The translations under genes were made by a program, and so were the position numbers. The notes beneath the pieces were generated by a model that had not been told where the DNA came from, made no database searches, and saw only the letters and a list, made by a program, of their open reading frames with translations. 41,934 nt of DNA from Microbacterium trichothecenolyticum (GTDB lineage Bacteria; Actinomycetota; Actinomycetes; Actinomycetales; Microbacteriaceae), in the NCBI RefSeq assembly GCF_000956465.1, contig NZ_JYJA01000017.1, positions 1 to 41,934 of the forward strand, in the 5' to 3' direction. Positions 8,583-16,507 of this stretch are shown here, piece after piece (positions within the stretch are counted from its first letter, which is position 1; the number at the start of each line of letters is the position of its first letter).

Positions 8583-9734
8583 GTGGCCTCATCCGAACGC
8601 GATGCCCCCTCCCGCCCCGAACAGCCTGTGAACCCCTACCAGGCTGCGGGCGTCGACACCGCCGCCGGCGACCTCGCCGTCGAGCTGATGAAGTCGGCGG
8701 TGCGTCGCACCCACGGCCCCGAGGTGCTCGGGGGCGTCGGCGGCTTCGCCGGACTCTTCGACGCTGCCGCGTTCAAGGCCTACGACAAGCCGCTGCTGGC
8801 CACCAGCACGGACGGCGTCGGCACGAAGGTCGCGATCGCGCAGGCGATCGACAAGCACGACACGATCGGGCAGGACCTCGTGGGCATGGTCGTCGACGAC
8901 ATCGTCGTGGTCGGCGCGAGACCGCTGTTCATGACCGACTACATCGCGTGCGGCAAGGTCTTCCCCGAGCGCATCGCCGACATCGTCCGCGGCATCGCCG
9001 AGGGCTGCTCGGCCACCGGCACGGCCCTCGTGGGCGGCGAGACCGCCGAGCACCCGGGCCTGCTGGGCGTCAACGACTACGACGTCGCGGGCGCCGCGAC
9101 CGGCGTCGTCGAGGCCGACCGCGTGCTGGGCGCGGAGCGGGTGCGCGACGGCGACGTCGTCCTCGCGCTCGCGAGCTCGGGCCTGCACTCCAACGGCTAC
9201 TCGCTGGTGCGTCACATCGTGGCGGGCTCGGGCATCCAGTACGGCGACAACGCCGCCGACTTCGGCACGACGTGGGGCGAGGCCCTGCTCGAGCCGACCC
9301 GCCTCTACACGCTGCCCCTGCTGCGCCTCATCACCGAGACCGGCGACGCGGTGCACTCCCTCAGCCACGTCACCGGCGGCGGCATCGCCGCGAACCTCGC
9401 CCGTGTGCTCCCGCAGGGCACGTGGGTCGAGGTCGATCGCTCGACGTGGTCGCCCTCGCCGGTGTTCCGCGTCCTCGCCGACCTCGGCGGCCTCGAGCTC
9501 GAGGCGACCGAGGGCACCTGGAACCTGGGCATCGGGTTCCTCGCGGTTGTCGCCTCCGACAAGGCCGAGGCCGCAGCATCCGCTCTCTCCCGTGAAGGCA
9601 TCGCGACGTGGCAGGTGGGTGTCGTGCACACCGGCGACCGGCCCGCCGACGGCCACTGGGAGCAGGGCGCCAAGGGCGTCGACGGCGGCGCGGTGCGTCT
9701 CGTCGGCGCGTACGCAGACCACACGGCTCGCTGA
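8583..9734 (+). CDS. purM: Phosphoribosylformylglycinamidine cyclo-ligase
   Basis: This 383-residue enzyme is AIR synthetase, the fifth step of de novo purine synthesis: it closes the imidazole ring of FGAM using ATP. Family blocks are visible: TSTDGVGTKV, GQDLVGMVVDDIVV, ALVGGETAEHPG, LALASSGLHSNGYSLVR, and HVTGGGIAANLARVLP. Length is slightly above the usual ~350, owing to a Ser/Pro N-terminal extension. GTG 8583 is chosen from the leaderless -10; GTG 8629 (start of NPYQAAGVD) is an alternative. It is followed 36 nt later by purF, so the two are probably co-transcribed. Confidence 0.95.
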   Translation: MASSERDAPSRPEQPVNPYQAAGVDTAAGDLAVELMKSAVRRTHGPEVLGGVGGFAGLFDAAAFKAYDKPLLATSTDGVGTKVAIAQAIDKHDTIGQDLVGMVVDDIVVVGARPLFMTDYIACGKVFPERIADIVRGIAEGCSATGTALVGGETAEHPGLLGVNDYDVAGAATGVVEADRVLGAERVRDGDVVLALASSGLHSNGYSLVRHIVAGSGIQYGDNAADFGTTWGEALLEPTRLYTLPLLRLITETGDAVHSLSHVTGGGIAANLARVLPQGTWVEVDRSTWSPSPVFRVLADLGGLELEATEGTWNLGIGFLAVVASDKAEAAASALSREGIATWQVGVVHTGDRPADGHWEQGAKGVDGGAVRLVGAYADHTAR

Positions 9735-9770
9735 GCCGCAGTCAGAACACAGCAGGAGCAGGCAACACGC

Positions 9771-11231
9771 ATGTGCGGAATCGTCGGAATGGTGGGCCGC
9801 GGGTCCGTCAACCAGGAGATCTACGACTCCCTCCTCCTCCTCCAGCACCGGGGTCAGGACTCCACGGGCATCTCGACCGCCGAGCGCAACGGCGTCGTGC
9901 ACATGCACAAGGTGAAGGGACAGGTGCGCGAGTCGTTCCGCACGCGCGACATGCGTGCGCTCCTCGGTGAGATCGGCCTGGGCCACGTGCGCTACGCGAC
10001 CAAGGGCACGGCGTCGAACGAGGAAGAGGCGCAGCCCTTCTACGTCAACGCCCCGTACGGCATCGTGCTGGTGCACAACGGCAACCTCACGAACACGCGC
10101 GAGCTCACCGAGGAGCTCTTCCACAAGGACCGCCGCCACCTCAACACGTCGTCCGACACGGAGCTGCTGGTCAACGTCCTCGCGAACGAGCTGCAGTCCT
10201 CCATCTCGGGTCTCGAGCTCGACCCGGCCCAGGTGTTCCATGCCGTGAGCCGCGTGCACGAGCGCGTCGAAGGATCGTACGCGGCCATCGCGCTGATCGC
10301 GGGCTACGGTCTGCTGGCGTTCCGCGACCCGTTCGGCATCCGTCCCCTCATCCTCGGCACCCGCAAGAACGAGGACGGCCATTACGAGTGGGTCGTCACC
10401 AGCGAGTCGCTCGTGCTCGAGAACGGCGAGTTCGAGGTCGTGCGCGACGTCGACCCGGGCGAAGCCGTCTTCATCGACCTCGAGGGCAACCTGCACACGC
10501 AGCAGTGCGCGAGCGACCCGCAGCTCGTGCCGTGCTCGTTCGAGTACGTCTACCTCGCCCGTCCCGACTCGGTCATGAACGGCATCTCGGTGTACGAGGC
10601 GCGCCTGCGCATGGGCGACCGGCTCGCCGACACCATCGCGAAGTACACGCCAAAGGAAGCGATCGACGTCGTCATGCCGATCCCCGACTCGTCGCGCCCG
10701 GCGGCCATGCAGGTGGCCCGCAAGCTCGGCGTCGAGTACCGCGAGGGCTTCTACAAGAACCGCTACGTCGGCCGCACGTTCATCATGCCGGGCCAGGCGG
10801 TGCGCAAGAAGAGCGTGCGTCAGAAGCTCAATGCCATGTCGAGCGAGTTCAAGGGCAAGAACGTGCTCCTCATCGACGACTCCATCGTGCGCGGCACGAC
10901 GTCGAAGGAGATCATCCAGATGGCACGGGATGCCGGAGCCAAGAGCGTCACGTTCGCCTCGGCCGCGCCGCCGGTGCGTTACCCGCACGTGTACGGCATC
11001 AACATGCCGTCGCGGCACGAGCTGGTGGCCCACGGCCGCACGATTCCGCAGATCGCGGAGGAGCTCGGCGCCGACTTCGTCGTCTACCAGGAGGTCGAAG
11101 ACCTCAAGGCGGCGATCCTCGAGGGCTCCGACGTCGAGGACCTCGACATGAGCTGCTTCGACGGCCGCTACATCACGGGCACCGTCACCGACGAGTACCT
11201 CGCCTGGGTCGAGGGCTCGCAGGAGTCCTGA
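9771..11231 (+). CDS. purF: Amidophosphoribosyltransferase
   Basis: This 486-residue enzyme catalyses the committed step of purine synthesis, transferring ammonia from glutamine to PRPP. The N-terminal nucleophile is Cys2 (MCGIVG), with no propeptide needed beyond Met. The glutaminase region includes QHRGQDSTGI, GHVRYAT and VHNGNL-N. The C-terminal phosphoribosyltransferase half has the PRPP loop LLIDDSIVRGTTSKEII near residue 370. AGGAG sits about 16 nt upstream of ATG 9771, so this gene uses a normal leader within the purM transcript. Length is typical for the family. Confidence 0.96.
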   Translation: MCGIVGMVGRGSVNQEIYDSLLLLQHRGQDSTGISTAERNGVVHMHKVKGQVRESFRTRDMRALLGEIGLGHVRYATKGTASNEEEAQPFYVNAPYGIVLVHNGNLTNTRELTEELFHKDRRHLNTSSDTELLVNVLANELQSSISGLELDPAQVFHAVSRVHERVEGSYAAIALIAGYGLLAFRDPFGIRPLILGTRKNEDGHYEWVVTSESLVLENGEFEVVRDVDPGEAVFIDLEGNLHTQQCASDPQLVPCSFEYVYLARPDSVMNGISVYEARLRMGDRLADTIAKYTPKEAIDVVMPIPDSSRPAAMQVARKLGVEYREGFYKNRYVGRTFIMPGQAVRKKSVRQKLNAMSSEFKGKNVLLIDDSIVRGTTSKEIIQMARDAGAKSVTFASAAPPVRYPHVYGINMPSRHELVAHGRTIPQIAEELGADFVVYQEVEDLKAAILEGSDVEDLDMSCFDGRYITGTVTDEYLAWVEGSQES

Positions 11232-11272
11232 CTCCCCTGTCGGGGCCGGGCCGAGGCATCCGTCCACGCCCG

Positions 11273-11278
11273 TAGGGT
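11273..11278 (+). promoter_or_regulatory. -10 element of a leaderless promoter (TAGGGT)
   Basis: TAGGGT, spacer GGATAG (6 nt), then GTG 11285. A GCATCCGTCCA stretch lies just upstream, as it also does before the purM -10 element. Confidence 0.55.
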
Positions 11279-11284
11279 GGATAG

Positions 11285-12523
11285 GTGAAGTCGTCTCCTG
11301 CCCGCCCGCTCTGGCAGGGGAGGACCCTCGCGCTCGTCGGGATCGTGCTGTTCGCGTTCTCGCTGCGTTCGGCGGTCGCCTCGCTGTCGCCCCTGTACGA
11401 CCACATCGCGGCGGACTTCGCCGTCCCGCCGGCGGTCATCGGGCTCATCGGCACGGCGCCGCCCGTGTGCTTCGCGATCTTCGGGCTGCTGACGCCCGCC
11501 CTCGAGCGCCGGTTCGGGCTCGAACGCCTCGCGGTCGCGGCCATGGCGGTCGTGACGCTCGGGCTCGTCGCGCGCAGCTTCGCACCGAGCTGGGGGCTGC
11601 TGCTGGCCGGCACCGCTCTGGTGTTCGCCGCGGTGGGCACGGGCAACATCCTGCTGCCGCCGCTGGTGAAGCGGTACTTCCCCGACCGCATCGGCCTGAT
11701 GACGACGATCTTCTCGACCACGATGGCCGTGTCGACCTTCCTGCCGCCCCTCATCGCCGTTCCGATGGCGGATGCTGCGGACTGGCACCTTTCGCTGGGC
11801 CTGTGGGCCGTCTTCGCCCTGGTCGCGATGATCCCGTGGATCGGCCTCGTGATGCGCCACCGCGCCGCCCAGGCCGAGAAGGACGACGACGACATCGAGG
11901 AGCCGAGCCCGCAGGCGTTCGGCCGCATGTGGCGGATCCCGCTCGCGTGGGCGCTGCTCGTGTCGTTCGCGGTGTCGAGCACGATCGCGTACACGTCGTT
12001 CGCGTGGATGCCTCAGCTGCTCGTCGACATCTCGGGCGTCACGCCGGCGGCGGCGGGTGCGCTGCTCTCTCTCTTCGGATTCATGGGCCTGCCGGCATCC
12101 CTCGTGGTGCCGCTGCTGGTCACGCGCTGGAACGCCACGCGACTGCTGTTCGGGGTCGCGGTCGCGTGCGGGTTCGCCGGCATCGCCGGGTTCCTGTTCG
12201 TGCCGACGAGCGCGCCGTGGCTCTGGGTGGTGCTGCTCGGGCTCGCACCTCTGCTGTTCCCGATGATCCTCGTCCTCCTCGGGCTGCGCACACGCACGCA
12301 CGAGGGTTCGGTCGCCCTGAGCGGGTTCGCGCAGAGCGGCGGCTACGCGATCGCCGCGCTGTTCCCGTTCGGCATCGGGCTGCTCCACGAGGCGACGGAC
12401 TCGTGGACGGGCCCCCTCATCGTGCTGGCGATCGTCGTCGCAGCAGCGATCCCCGCAGGCGCCGTCGCTGCCCGCCCCCACACCGTCGAGGACGACTGGG
12501 AGCGCCGACACGGCGCCTGGTGA
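11285..12523 (+). CDS. MFS transporter, CynX/NimT-like
   Basis: This 412-residue protein has about twelve predicted transmembrane helices in two halves separated by a charged cytoplasmic loop near residue 200 (EKDDDDIEEPSP). The opening segment (FAFSLRSAVASLSPLYDHIAADF) and the GNILLPPLVKRYFPDRIGLMT block after helix 4 are typical of the CynX/NimT/YeaN branch of major facilitator transporters, which handle cyanate, nitroimidazoles or other small molecules. The substrate cannot be told from sequence. It has its own leaderless promoter and is therefore transcribed independently of purF. Confidence 0.88.
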   Translation: MKSSPARPLWQGRTLALVGIVLFAFSLRSAVASLSPLYDHIAADFAVPPAVIGLIGTAPPVCFAIFGLLTPALERRFGLERLAVAAMAVVTLGLVARSFAPSWGLLLAGTALVFAAVGTGNILLPPLVKRYFPDRIGLMTTIFSTTMAVSTFLPPLIAVPMADAADWHLSLGLWAVFALVAMIPWIGLVMRHRAAQAEKDDDDIEEPSPQAFGRMWRIPLAWALLVSFAVSSTIAYTSFAWMPQLLVDISGVTPAAAGALLSLFGFMGLPASLVVPLLVTRWNATRLLFGVAVACGFAGIAGFLFVPTSAPWLWVVLLGLAPLLFPMILVLLGLRTRTHEGSVALSGFAQSGGYAIAALFPFGIGLLHEATDSWTGPLIVLAIVVAAAIPAGAVAARPHTVEDDWERRHGAW

Positions 12524-12607
12524 GGCATCCCGGGACTGCCGGGTGTCCGGGTCGTCTGGGGTCGGTGAACACCGGTCGGGCCACCGCGGCGGCCGACGTG
12601 CGAGGTG

Positions 12608-12802
12608 TTACGCCTGCGACGACGAGAGCGGCGAGGTCTCGTCCTCGTCTTCGTCGTTGTACTGGTCGGCCCACTTGTCGACGTACTCGTCGTCATGGTG
12701 ACCGAGCTCGCGCTCGAGTGCGGAGTAGTTCACGTTGTACGTGTCGTACTTCAGCTCACGGGCGATCTTGGTGTGCTTCGCCTTCTGACGGCCACGCCCC
12801 AT
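12608..12802 (-). CDS. DUF3073 domain-containing small protein
   Basis: This 64-residue protein begins MGRGRQKAKHTKIARELKY, the strongly conserved start of the DUF3073 family found throughout Actinobacteria, often near purM. The N terminus is very basic; the C terminus is acidic (NDEDEDE). ATG 12802 is preferred over an in-frame ATG five codons upstream because the conserved block begins there and a G-rich Shine-Dalgarno (GAGGGGG) precedes it. No molecular function is known. It ends 84 bp from the convergent MFS gene. Confidence 0.9.
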   Translation of the reverse strand: MGRGRQKAKHTKIARELKYDTYNVNYSALERELGHHDDEYVDKWADQYNDEDEDETSPLSSSQA

Positions 12803-12971
12803 GCGAGACCCCCTCATTTAAGGTCGCGGGCTATTCTTGCGGGCTCTCAGCCTCGCAAACCCGGGCATTCACGAAACCGGCTTCGAACCGGTAAGAGTAG
12901 CATTCAGGATAACACGGAGCCCCGGTAGCCCGGCCGTTCCGACGCCATCGGTGAACGAGGAGTGCGGACAT

Positions 12972-13511
12972 ATGACCGACGAGGCATCCGAGCCGGAAGG
13001 CGATGCGACGACCGATGCAAGCCTGCACGGGGCGGTGATCGCGGGTGTGATCCCCGACCAGTCGCCGCGCGTCCTGAAGGAGGCGGCGCGCTATGCGAAG
13101 CTCCTCCAGTCGCCGCTCGTGGTGGTGCACGTCGACGTCACGCGCTTCGTCACCTACGAGGACCCCGACGGGTACGTCCACTCGGCGCCCATCGACATCA
13201 ACATCGCGGCCGGCGAAGGCGAGCTCGCGAAGGTGCAGGATGCCGCAGCATCCGTCCTCGGCGATTCCGGGCCGGACTGGACGGTGCGCCAGCTCGTCGG
13301 CGACCCGGCAATGGCGCTCAAGCACTTCGCCGACGAGATCGACGCGCGCCTGCTCGTCGTCGGAACCCGAAAGCGCGGCTTCGGGGAGTCGGTCCGGGAG
13401 TTCTTCACCGGCTCCGTCGGAGCGCGCCTCGCGCATCGCCAGCACCGCCCGATCCTGATCGTCCCGCTCGGCGAGCCCGTCCCCGACGATGAGGAGATCT
13501 GGCCCGCCTGA
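12972..13511 (+). CDS. Universal stress protein family
   Basis: This 179-residue single-domain Usp protein begins after an acidic ~17-residue leader. The fold runs GAVIAGVIPDQSPRVLKEAARYAKLL, the VVVHVDV strand, and the C-terminal nucleotide-binding signature LVVGTRKRGFGESVREFFTGSVGARLAHRQHRPILIVP. This matches the G-2x-G-9x-G(S/T) pattern of ATP-binding UspA proteins. GAGGAG sits ~10 nt before ATG 12972. It diverges from DUF3073 across a 169-bp intergenic region and is followed by a strong bidirectional terminator. The stress signal is not evident. Confidence 0.88.
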   Translation: MTDEASEPEGDATTDASLHGAVIAGVIPDQSPRVLKEAARYAKLLQSPLVVVHVDVTRFVTYEDPDGYVHSAPIDINIAAGEGELAKVQDAAASVLGDSGPDWTVRQLVGDPAMALKHFADEIDARLLVVGTRKRGFGESVREFFTGSVGARLAHRQHRPILIVPLGEPVPDDEEIWPA

Positions 13512-13547
13512 TCGCGGGGATCGGACTCGTTCGCAGGCCCGAGACGA

Positions 13548-13581
13548 AACGCCCTGAGCTTCCGAGGAGGCTCAGGGCGTT
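13548..13581. terminator. Bidirectional terminator between usp and padR
   Basis: AACGCCCTGAGC pairs perfectly with GCTCAGGGCGTT around a 10-nt loop, between two convergent genes. Confidence 0.8.
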
Positions 13582-13601
13582 CGACTGAGGGATGCTGCGG
13601 C

Positions 13602-14219
13602 TCAGCCGCGCAGCGCGCGTGTCACGTCGCGGGCCACGCGGTCGAGCTCGGTCGCGAGCTGGTCGACGATCGACGCGGCGAGCTCGCCGCCGCGGGCGAC
13701 GTGGACGCGGACGTCGCCGCGCACGTTGGCGCGGAACTCGTTCACGAGGGCGTCGACGCGCTGCACCTGCTCGCGGCTGCGCACGCGGGGGTCGTCCTCG
13801 CGGGAGGGCTGCGGCGTGGACTGGCGTTCGTCGCGGGACGCGGCGGCGAGGTCGGCGCGGAGGCTCTTCATCGCCTCGCGGACGCTCCCGCGCACCTCGT
13901 CGGCGATGAGTCGCACCGAATCGGCGAGGCCGGCCTCGATGCCCTCGAGCTCGCCCGCGCGCGACTGGACCTCGGCGTGGCCGGCCTCCGTGATGGCGTA
14001 GACGGTCTTGCGTCCGTCAACGGTCTTGGTCACGAGGCCCTCTTCTTCGAGCTTCGCCAGACGCGGATAGATGGTGCCGGCGCTGGGGGTGTAGGTGCCC
14101 CCGGTGCGGTCCGACAGGGCCTGCATGATGTCGTAGCCGTGACGCGGCCCTTCATCGAGCAGGTTCAGCAGGTACAGGCGAAGATCGCCGTGCGAGAAGA
14201 CCGGGGTCATTTGGTTCAC
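13602..14219 (-). CDS. PadR family transcriptional regulator
   Basis: This 205-residue regulator has an N-terminal PadR winged helix (~residues 8-90: GDLRLYLLNLLDEGPRHGYDIMQAL, TYTPSAGTIYPRLAKLEEEGLV, DGRKTVYAIT) and a long C-terminal helical part rich in Arg/Glu. The latter is probably a dimerisation arm and is longer than in small PadR proteins. The start is GTG 14219, overlapping the upstream DUF4097 stop as GTGA; ATG 14210 is an alternative. Co-transcription with a DUF4097 protein is common in Actinobacteria. It most likely represses its own operon through the two palindromes near 15300-15340. Confidence 0.88.
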   Translation of the reverse strand: MNQMTPVFSHGDLRLYLLNLLDEGPRHGYDIMQALSDRTGGTYTPSAGTIYPRLAKLEEEGLVTKTVDGRKTVYAITEAGHAEVQSRAGELEGIEAGLADSVRLIADEVRGSVREAMKSLRADLAAASRDERQSTPQPSREDDPRVRSREQVQRVDALVNEFRANVRGDVRVHVARGGELAASIVDQLATELDRVARDVTRALRG

Positions 14220-15256
14220 AGACCTTCCTGGTCGAAGCGGGCCGCCGAGTCGCCGGCGGCCGCTTCATCGACGCCGGCGTCAGGGGCCGCCGCCTCGGGC
14301 GCCGTCGAAGCCGGAGCCGATGCCTCGGCCGGAGCCGGAGCCCAAGCATCGGCCGAAGCCGCGGCCGGAGCCGATGCCTCGGCCGAAGCCGACGCGTGGG
14401 CGTCGACGGACGCGGGGGGTGCAGCATCCGTCACCGGAGAAGCCGCGCGGCGCAGCACGGTGATGTCGCCCGAGACGCTGTGGGCGCGCACGTCGGCGAA
14501 GCTGCCGCTGAGCTCGCCGACCGAGCCGGCGTAGTTGGTGGTCGGGCCGGTGCCGTTGCCGGAGCGCACGACGCCGTCCACCTGCACGCGGCCGCTGACG
14601 CTGCGGATGACGTAGTTGGCCGGGTGGCCCTCGTCGAGGCGCACGGTCGAGCTGCCGCTGACGGTGTTGAGGCCGACCGAGAGGATGTCGCCCGTCGAGT
14701 CGACGAGCGCTGCGCCCGAGACGGTGTCGATCGTGGCCTTGCGGAGGGTTCCGGTGGCGGCGACATCGCCCGAGACGCTGTTGGCGCTGAGGGCTCCGAC
14801 GAGCTCGCGCACCTGCACGTCGCCCGAGACGGCGTTGACCGAGACGTCGCCGGTGATGCCGTCGACGATGATGTCGCCCGACACGGTGTTGAGCGAGGCG
14901 TTGGCCTTGAGGCCCGAGACGAGGGCGCTGGCGCTGACGACGCCCAGGGTGAGCGCCACGTCGCGGGGGACCGCGACGCTGATCTCGGCCTTCGGGCCGG
15001 AGGTGCCGAAGTTGCGGAACACCTCGAGGAAGTTGTCCCAGCGCAGCTGCGGGTGGTCGATCTCGACGTGGTCGTCGGCGACCTCGATGCGGAGGTCCTT
15101 GACGGTGACGTCGTGCACTTCGATGCGGATGCCGGGCTCGTCGTGGGCGATCACGTCGACCTGTCCGCCGACGAGGCCGATCTTGAGCGTGCGCACGTCT
15201 TCGATGTCGATGACGCGCGTCTCGCCCGGGTGGATGATCCACTTCTCCAGGGTCAT
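14216..15256 (-). CDS. DUF4097 family beta-helix protein with Ala/Ser/Pro tail
   Basis: This 346-residue protein has no signal peptide. Residues ~1-275 form the DUF4097/DUF4098 type adhesin-like repeat domain, built from short beta turns each carrying a VSGD/VSGS element (NTVSGDI, NAVSGDV, NSVSGDV, DTVSGAA, NTVSGSS, RSVSGRV, HSVSGDI). The last ~65 residues are low complexity, rich in Ala, Ser, Glu and Pro with many ASA repeats, and probably disordered. ATG 15256 is supported by GCAGGAG upstream. Function is unknown; paired with PadR it may act in envelope stress sensing, which is inference. Confidence 0.82.
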   Translation of the reverse strand: MTLEKWIIHPGETRVIDIEDVRTLKIGLVGGQVDVIAHDEPGIRIEVHDVTVKDLRIEVADDHVEIDHPQLRWDNFLEVFRNFGTSGPKAEISVAVPRDVALTLGVVSASALVSGLKANASLNTVSGDIIVDGITGDVSVNAVSGDVQVRELVGALSANSVSGDVAATGTLRKATIDTVSGAALVDSTGDILSVGLNTVSGSSTVRLDEGHPANYVIRSVSGRVQVDGVVRSGNGTGPTTNYAGSVGELSGSFADVRAHSVSGDITVLRRAASPVTDAAPPASVDAHASASAEASAPAAASADAWAPAPAEASAPASTAPEAAAPDAGVDEAAAGDSAARFDQEGL

Positions 15257-15296
15257 GACTGCTTCTCCTGCGGTAGTTCTAGGGGTTGATCCGTGT

Positions 15297-15310
15297 CGCG
15301 ATATATCGCG
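15297..15310. promoter_or_regulatory. PadR-type operator palindrome 1
   Basis: CGCGATATATCGCG is a perfect 14-bp palindrome 41 bp upstream of the DUF4097 start codon. It is AT-rich at its core in an otherwise GC-rich region. Confidence 0.7.
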
Positions 15311-15323
15311 TGATGAGAGAGTA

Positions 15324-15341
15324 ACACGATATATCGCGTGT
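15324..15341. promoter_or_regulatory. PadR-type operator palindrome 2
   Basis: ACACGATATATCGCGTGT contains the same core CGATATATCG as palindrome 1. The two centres are 28 bp apart, close to three helical turns, so two dimers could bind the same face. Confidence 0.7.
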
Positions 15342-15391
15342 GTGTCAAGCGTCAGGCTGCGAATAGACCTGGAGGAGACGGGTGCCGCCCC

Positions 15392-15422
15392 TTGACATTG
15401 ACGCAACGTCAACCTTTAGCGT
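15392..15422 (+). promoter_or_regulatory. MerR-type promoter with 19-bp spacer and internal operator
   Basis: TTGACA (15392-15397) and TAGCGT (15417-15422) are 19 bp apart, the overlong spacing known for MerR-controlled promoters. The spacer contains the perfect inverted repeat TTGACGCAACGTCAA (15398-15412). A regulator bound there would untwist the promoter and activate the downstream MerR gene. Confidence 0.8.
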
Positions 15423-15468
15423 GGTCCACACGACGACCCGACGAGGAGACGAGAGGGAGGAGGGCGTC

Positions 15469-16251
15469 ATGGAAGAGGAGCAGGAGTGGTCGATCCAGCA
15501 GATCGCGAAGCTCGCCGGCACGACGAGCCGCACACTCCGCCACTACGACGACATCGGCCTGCTCTTGCCGTCGAGCGTCGGCCACAACGGCTATCGGTAC
15601 TACGGCCAGGCCGCGCTCGTGCGGCTGCAGCGCATCCTGCTGCTGCGCGAGCTCGGACTCGGGCTGCCGCAGATCGCCGCGGTGATCGAGCGGGAGACGG
15701 GCGAGGTGCCCGCCCTCGAGGCGCACCTTGCATGGCTCCGGCAGGAGCAGGACAGGCTGGCGCGGCAGATCGCGTCGGTCGAGAACACGATCAGTGCAGT
15801 GAGAGGAGGTGAACGACTGATGGCAGAGAACATGTTCGACGGCTTCGACCACACGCAGTACAAGGACGAGGTCGAACAGCGCTGGGGGAAGAAGGCGTAC
15901 GACGACAGTGACCGCTGGTGGCGCTCGATGAGCGCCGATGAGAAGGCGGCGTGGCAGCAGCGGGTCTCGGACCTCGGCCGCGACTGGATCGCCGCCGCGG
16001 AATCCGGGATCGCCCCCGACAGCGATGAGGCCCAGGCGGTCGCGAAGCGGCACGTCGAGTGGCTGACGGGCATCCCCGGAACCCCGGCGGCAGCGCCCGG
16101 CGGCGACGTGAAGGGCTACGTGATCGGCCTCGGCGAGATGTACGTCGCCGACCCGCGGTTCGGCGCGAACTACGCGACGAGCCAGGGCGGCACGCACGGC
16201 GCGGAGTTCGTGCGCGACGCGCTCCGCGTCTACGCCGACGCGAACCTGTAG
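15469..16251 (+). CDS. MerR family regulator with TipAS drug-binding domain
   Basis: This 260-residue protein starts at ATG 15469 behind a GGGAGGAGGG ribosome-binding site; a longer frame from 15382 would begin upstream of the promoter and is rejected. Residues ~8-75 are the MerR winged helix (IQQIAKLAGTTSRTLRHYDDIGLL, then NGYRYY). Residues ~85-115 form the dimer coiled coil. Residues ~118-260 resemble the TipAS domain (FDHTQYKDEVEQRWG, then DRWWRSMSADEKAAWQ), which in Streptomyces TipA traps thiopeptide antibiotics. Its promoter has the classic MerR geometry, so it is likely self-activated when a ligand binds. The ligand is unknown. Confidence 0.88.
   Translation: MEEEQEWSIQQIAKLAGTTSRTLRHYDDIGLLLPSSVGHNGYRYYGQAALVRLQRILLLRELGLGLPQIAAVIERETGEVPALEAHLAWLRQEQDRLARQIASVENTISAVRGGERLMAENMFDGFDHTQYKDEVEQRWGKKAYDDSDRWWRSMSADEKAAWQQRVSDLGRDWIAAAESGIAPDSDEAQAVAKRHVEWLTGIPGTPAAAPGGDVKGYVIGLGEMYVADPRFGANYATSQGGTHGAEFVRDALRVYADANL
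15804..15812 (+). promoter_or_regulatory. Internal Shine-Dalgarno inside the TipA-like gene
   Basis: AGGAGGTGA, almost a full complement of the 16S 3' end, lies 7 nt before the in-frame ATG 15820. It is the strongest such match noticed in the window and sits inside a coding region, exactly at the boundary between the MerR and TipAS domains. Confidence 0.8.
15820..16251 (+). CDS. Predicted internal product: stand-alone TipAS-like protein
   Basis: Translation from ATG 15820 (Met118 of the full protein) would give a 143-residue TipAS-like domain lacking the DNA-binding half. In Streptomyces lividans the tipA gene is known to make both TipAL and a ~144-residue TipAS from an internal start; TipAS sequesters drug in excess. 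The size, position and strong ribosome-binding site here match that arrangement. Expression is inferred from sequence only. Confidence 0.7.
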   Translation: MAENMFDGFDHTQYKDEVEQRWGKKAYDDSDRWWRSMSADEKAAWQQRVSDLGRDWIAAAESGIAPDSDEAQAVAKRHVEWLTGIPGTPAAAPGGDVKGYVIGLGEMYVADPRFGANYATSQGGTHGAEFVRDALRVYADANL

Positions 16252-16276
16252 TCCGGGTGCATGTCCCCGCAGGACA

Positions 16277-16314
16277 GACGGATGCCGCGGCCAGCAATGG
16301 CCGCGGCATCCGTC
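16277..16314. terminator. Bidirectional terminator with GCAA tetraloop
   Basis: A perfect 17-bp stem (16277-16293 with 16298-16314) is capped by GCAA, a stable GNRA tetraloop. It lies between the convergent TipA-like gene and the small membrane protein gene. The stem contains the locally common GGATGC/GCATCC word on both arms. Confidence 0.88.
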
Positions 16315-16342
16315 CGTCCTCTGATCCGGTGGGGTGCAGGTG

Positions 16343-16507
16343 TCAGGTGCTGCGGTTCCCGCTGATCACTCGGAACAGGAAGGCGATCAAGGCGATGACG
16401 CCGACGATGATGGCAACCCACAGCAGCCAGCTCAGCGCCGAGTTGAGGCCGCCGACGATCGCGAGCACGATCGCGACGACGATGATGATGATCAGGGCGA
16501 GGTTCAT
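16343..16507 (-). CDS. Small hydrophobic two-helix protein
   Basis: This 54-residue protein is almost entirely hydrophobic: helix 1 covers ~3-20 (LALIIIIVVAIVLAIVGG) and helix 2 covers ~28-46, ending in the polar tail SGNRST. AAGGAG is correctly spaced before ATG 16507. The Asn/Ser in the turn (GGLNSALSW) suggests a hairpin in the membrane. Similar tiny proteins are common in Microbacteriaceae without assigned function. It is convergent with the TipA-like gene; the two share a terminator. Confidence 0.75.
   Translation of the reverse strand: MNLALIIIIVVAIVLAIVGGLNSALSWLLWVAIIVGVIALIAFLFRVISGNRST

Noticed and set aside
8589..11267. 892-codon open frame antisense to purM and purF
   Set aside because: It is the Asp/Val/Arg-rich shadow typical of high-GC coding DNA; the plus-strand genes have clear enzyme motifs.
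12840..12910. tRNA-like GGTTCGAA element
   Set aside because: GGTTCGAAGCC resembles a T-arm on the minus strand, but no acceptor, D or anticodon stems could be fitted around it.
15382..15468. Earlier start of the TipA-like regulator
   Set aside because: It lies upstream of the MerR-type promoter; ATG 15469 has a strong ribosome-binding site.
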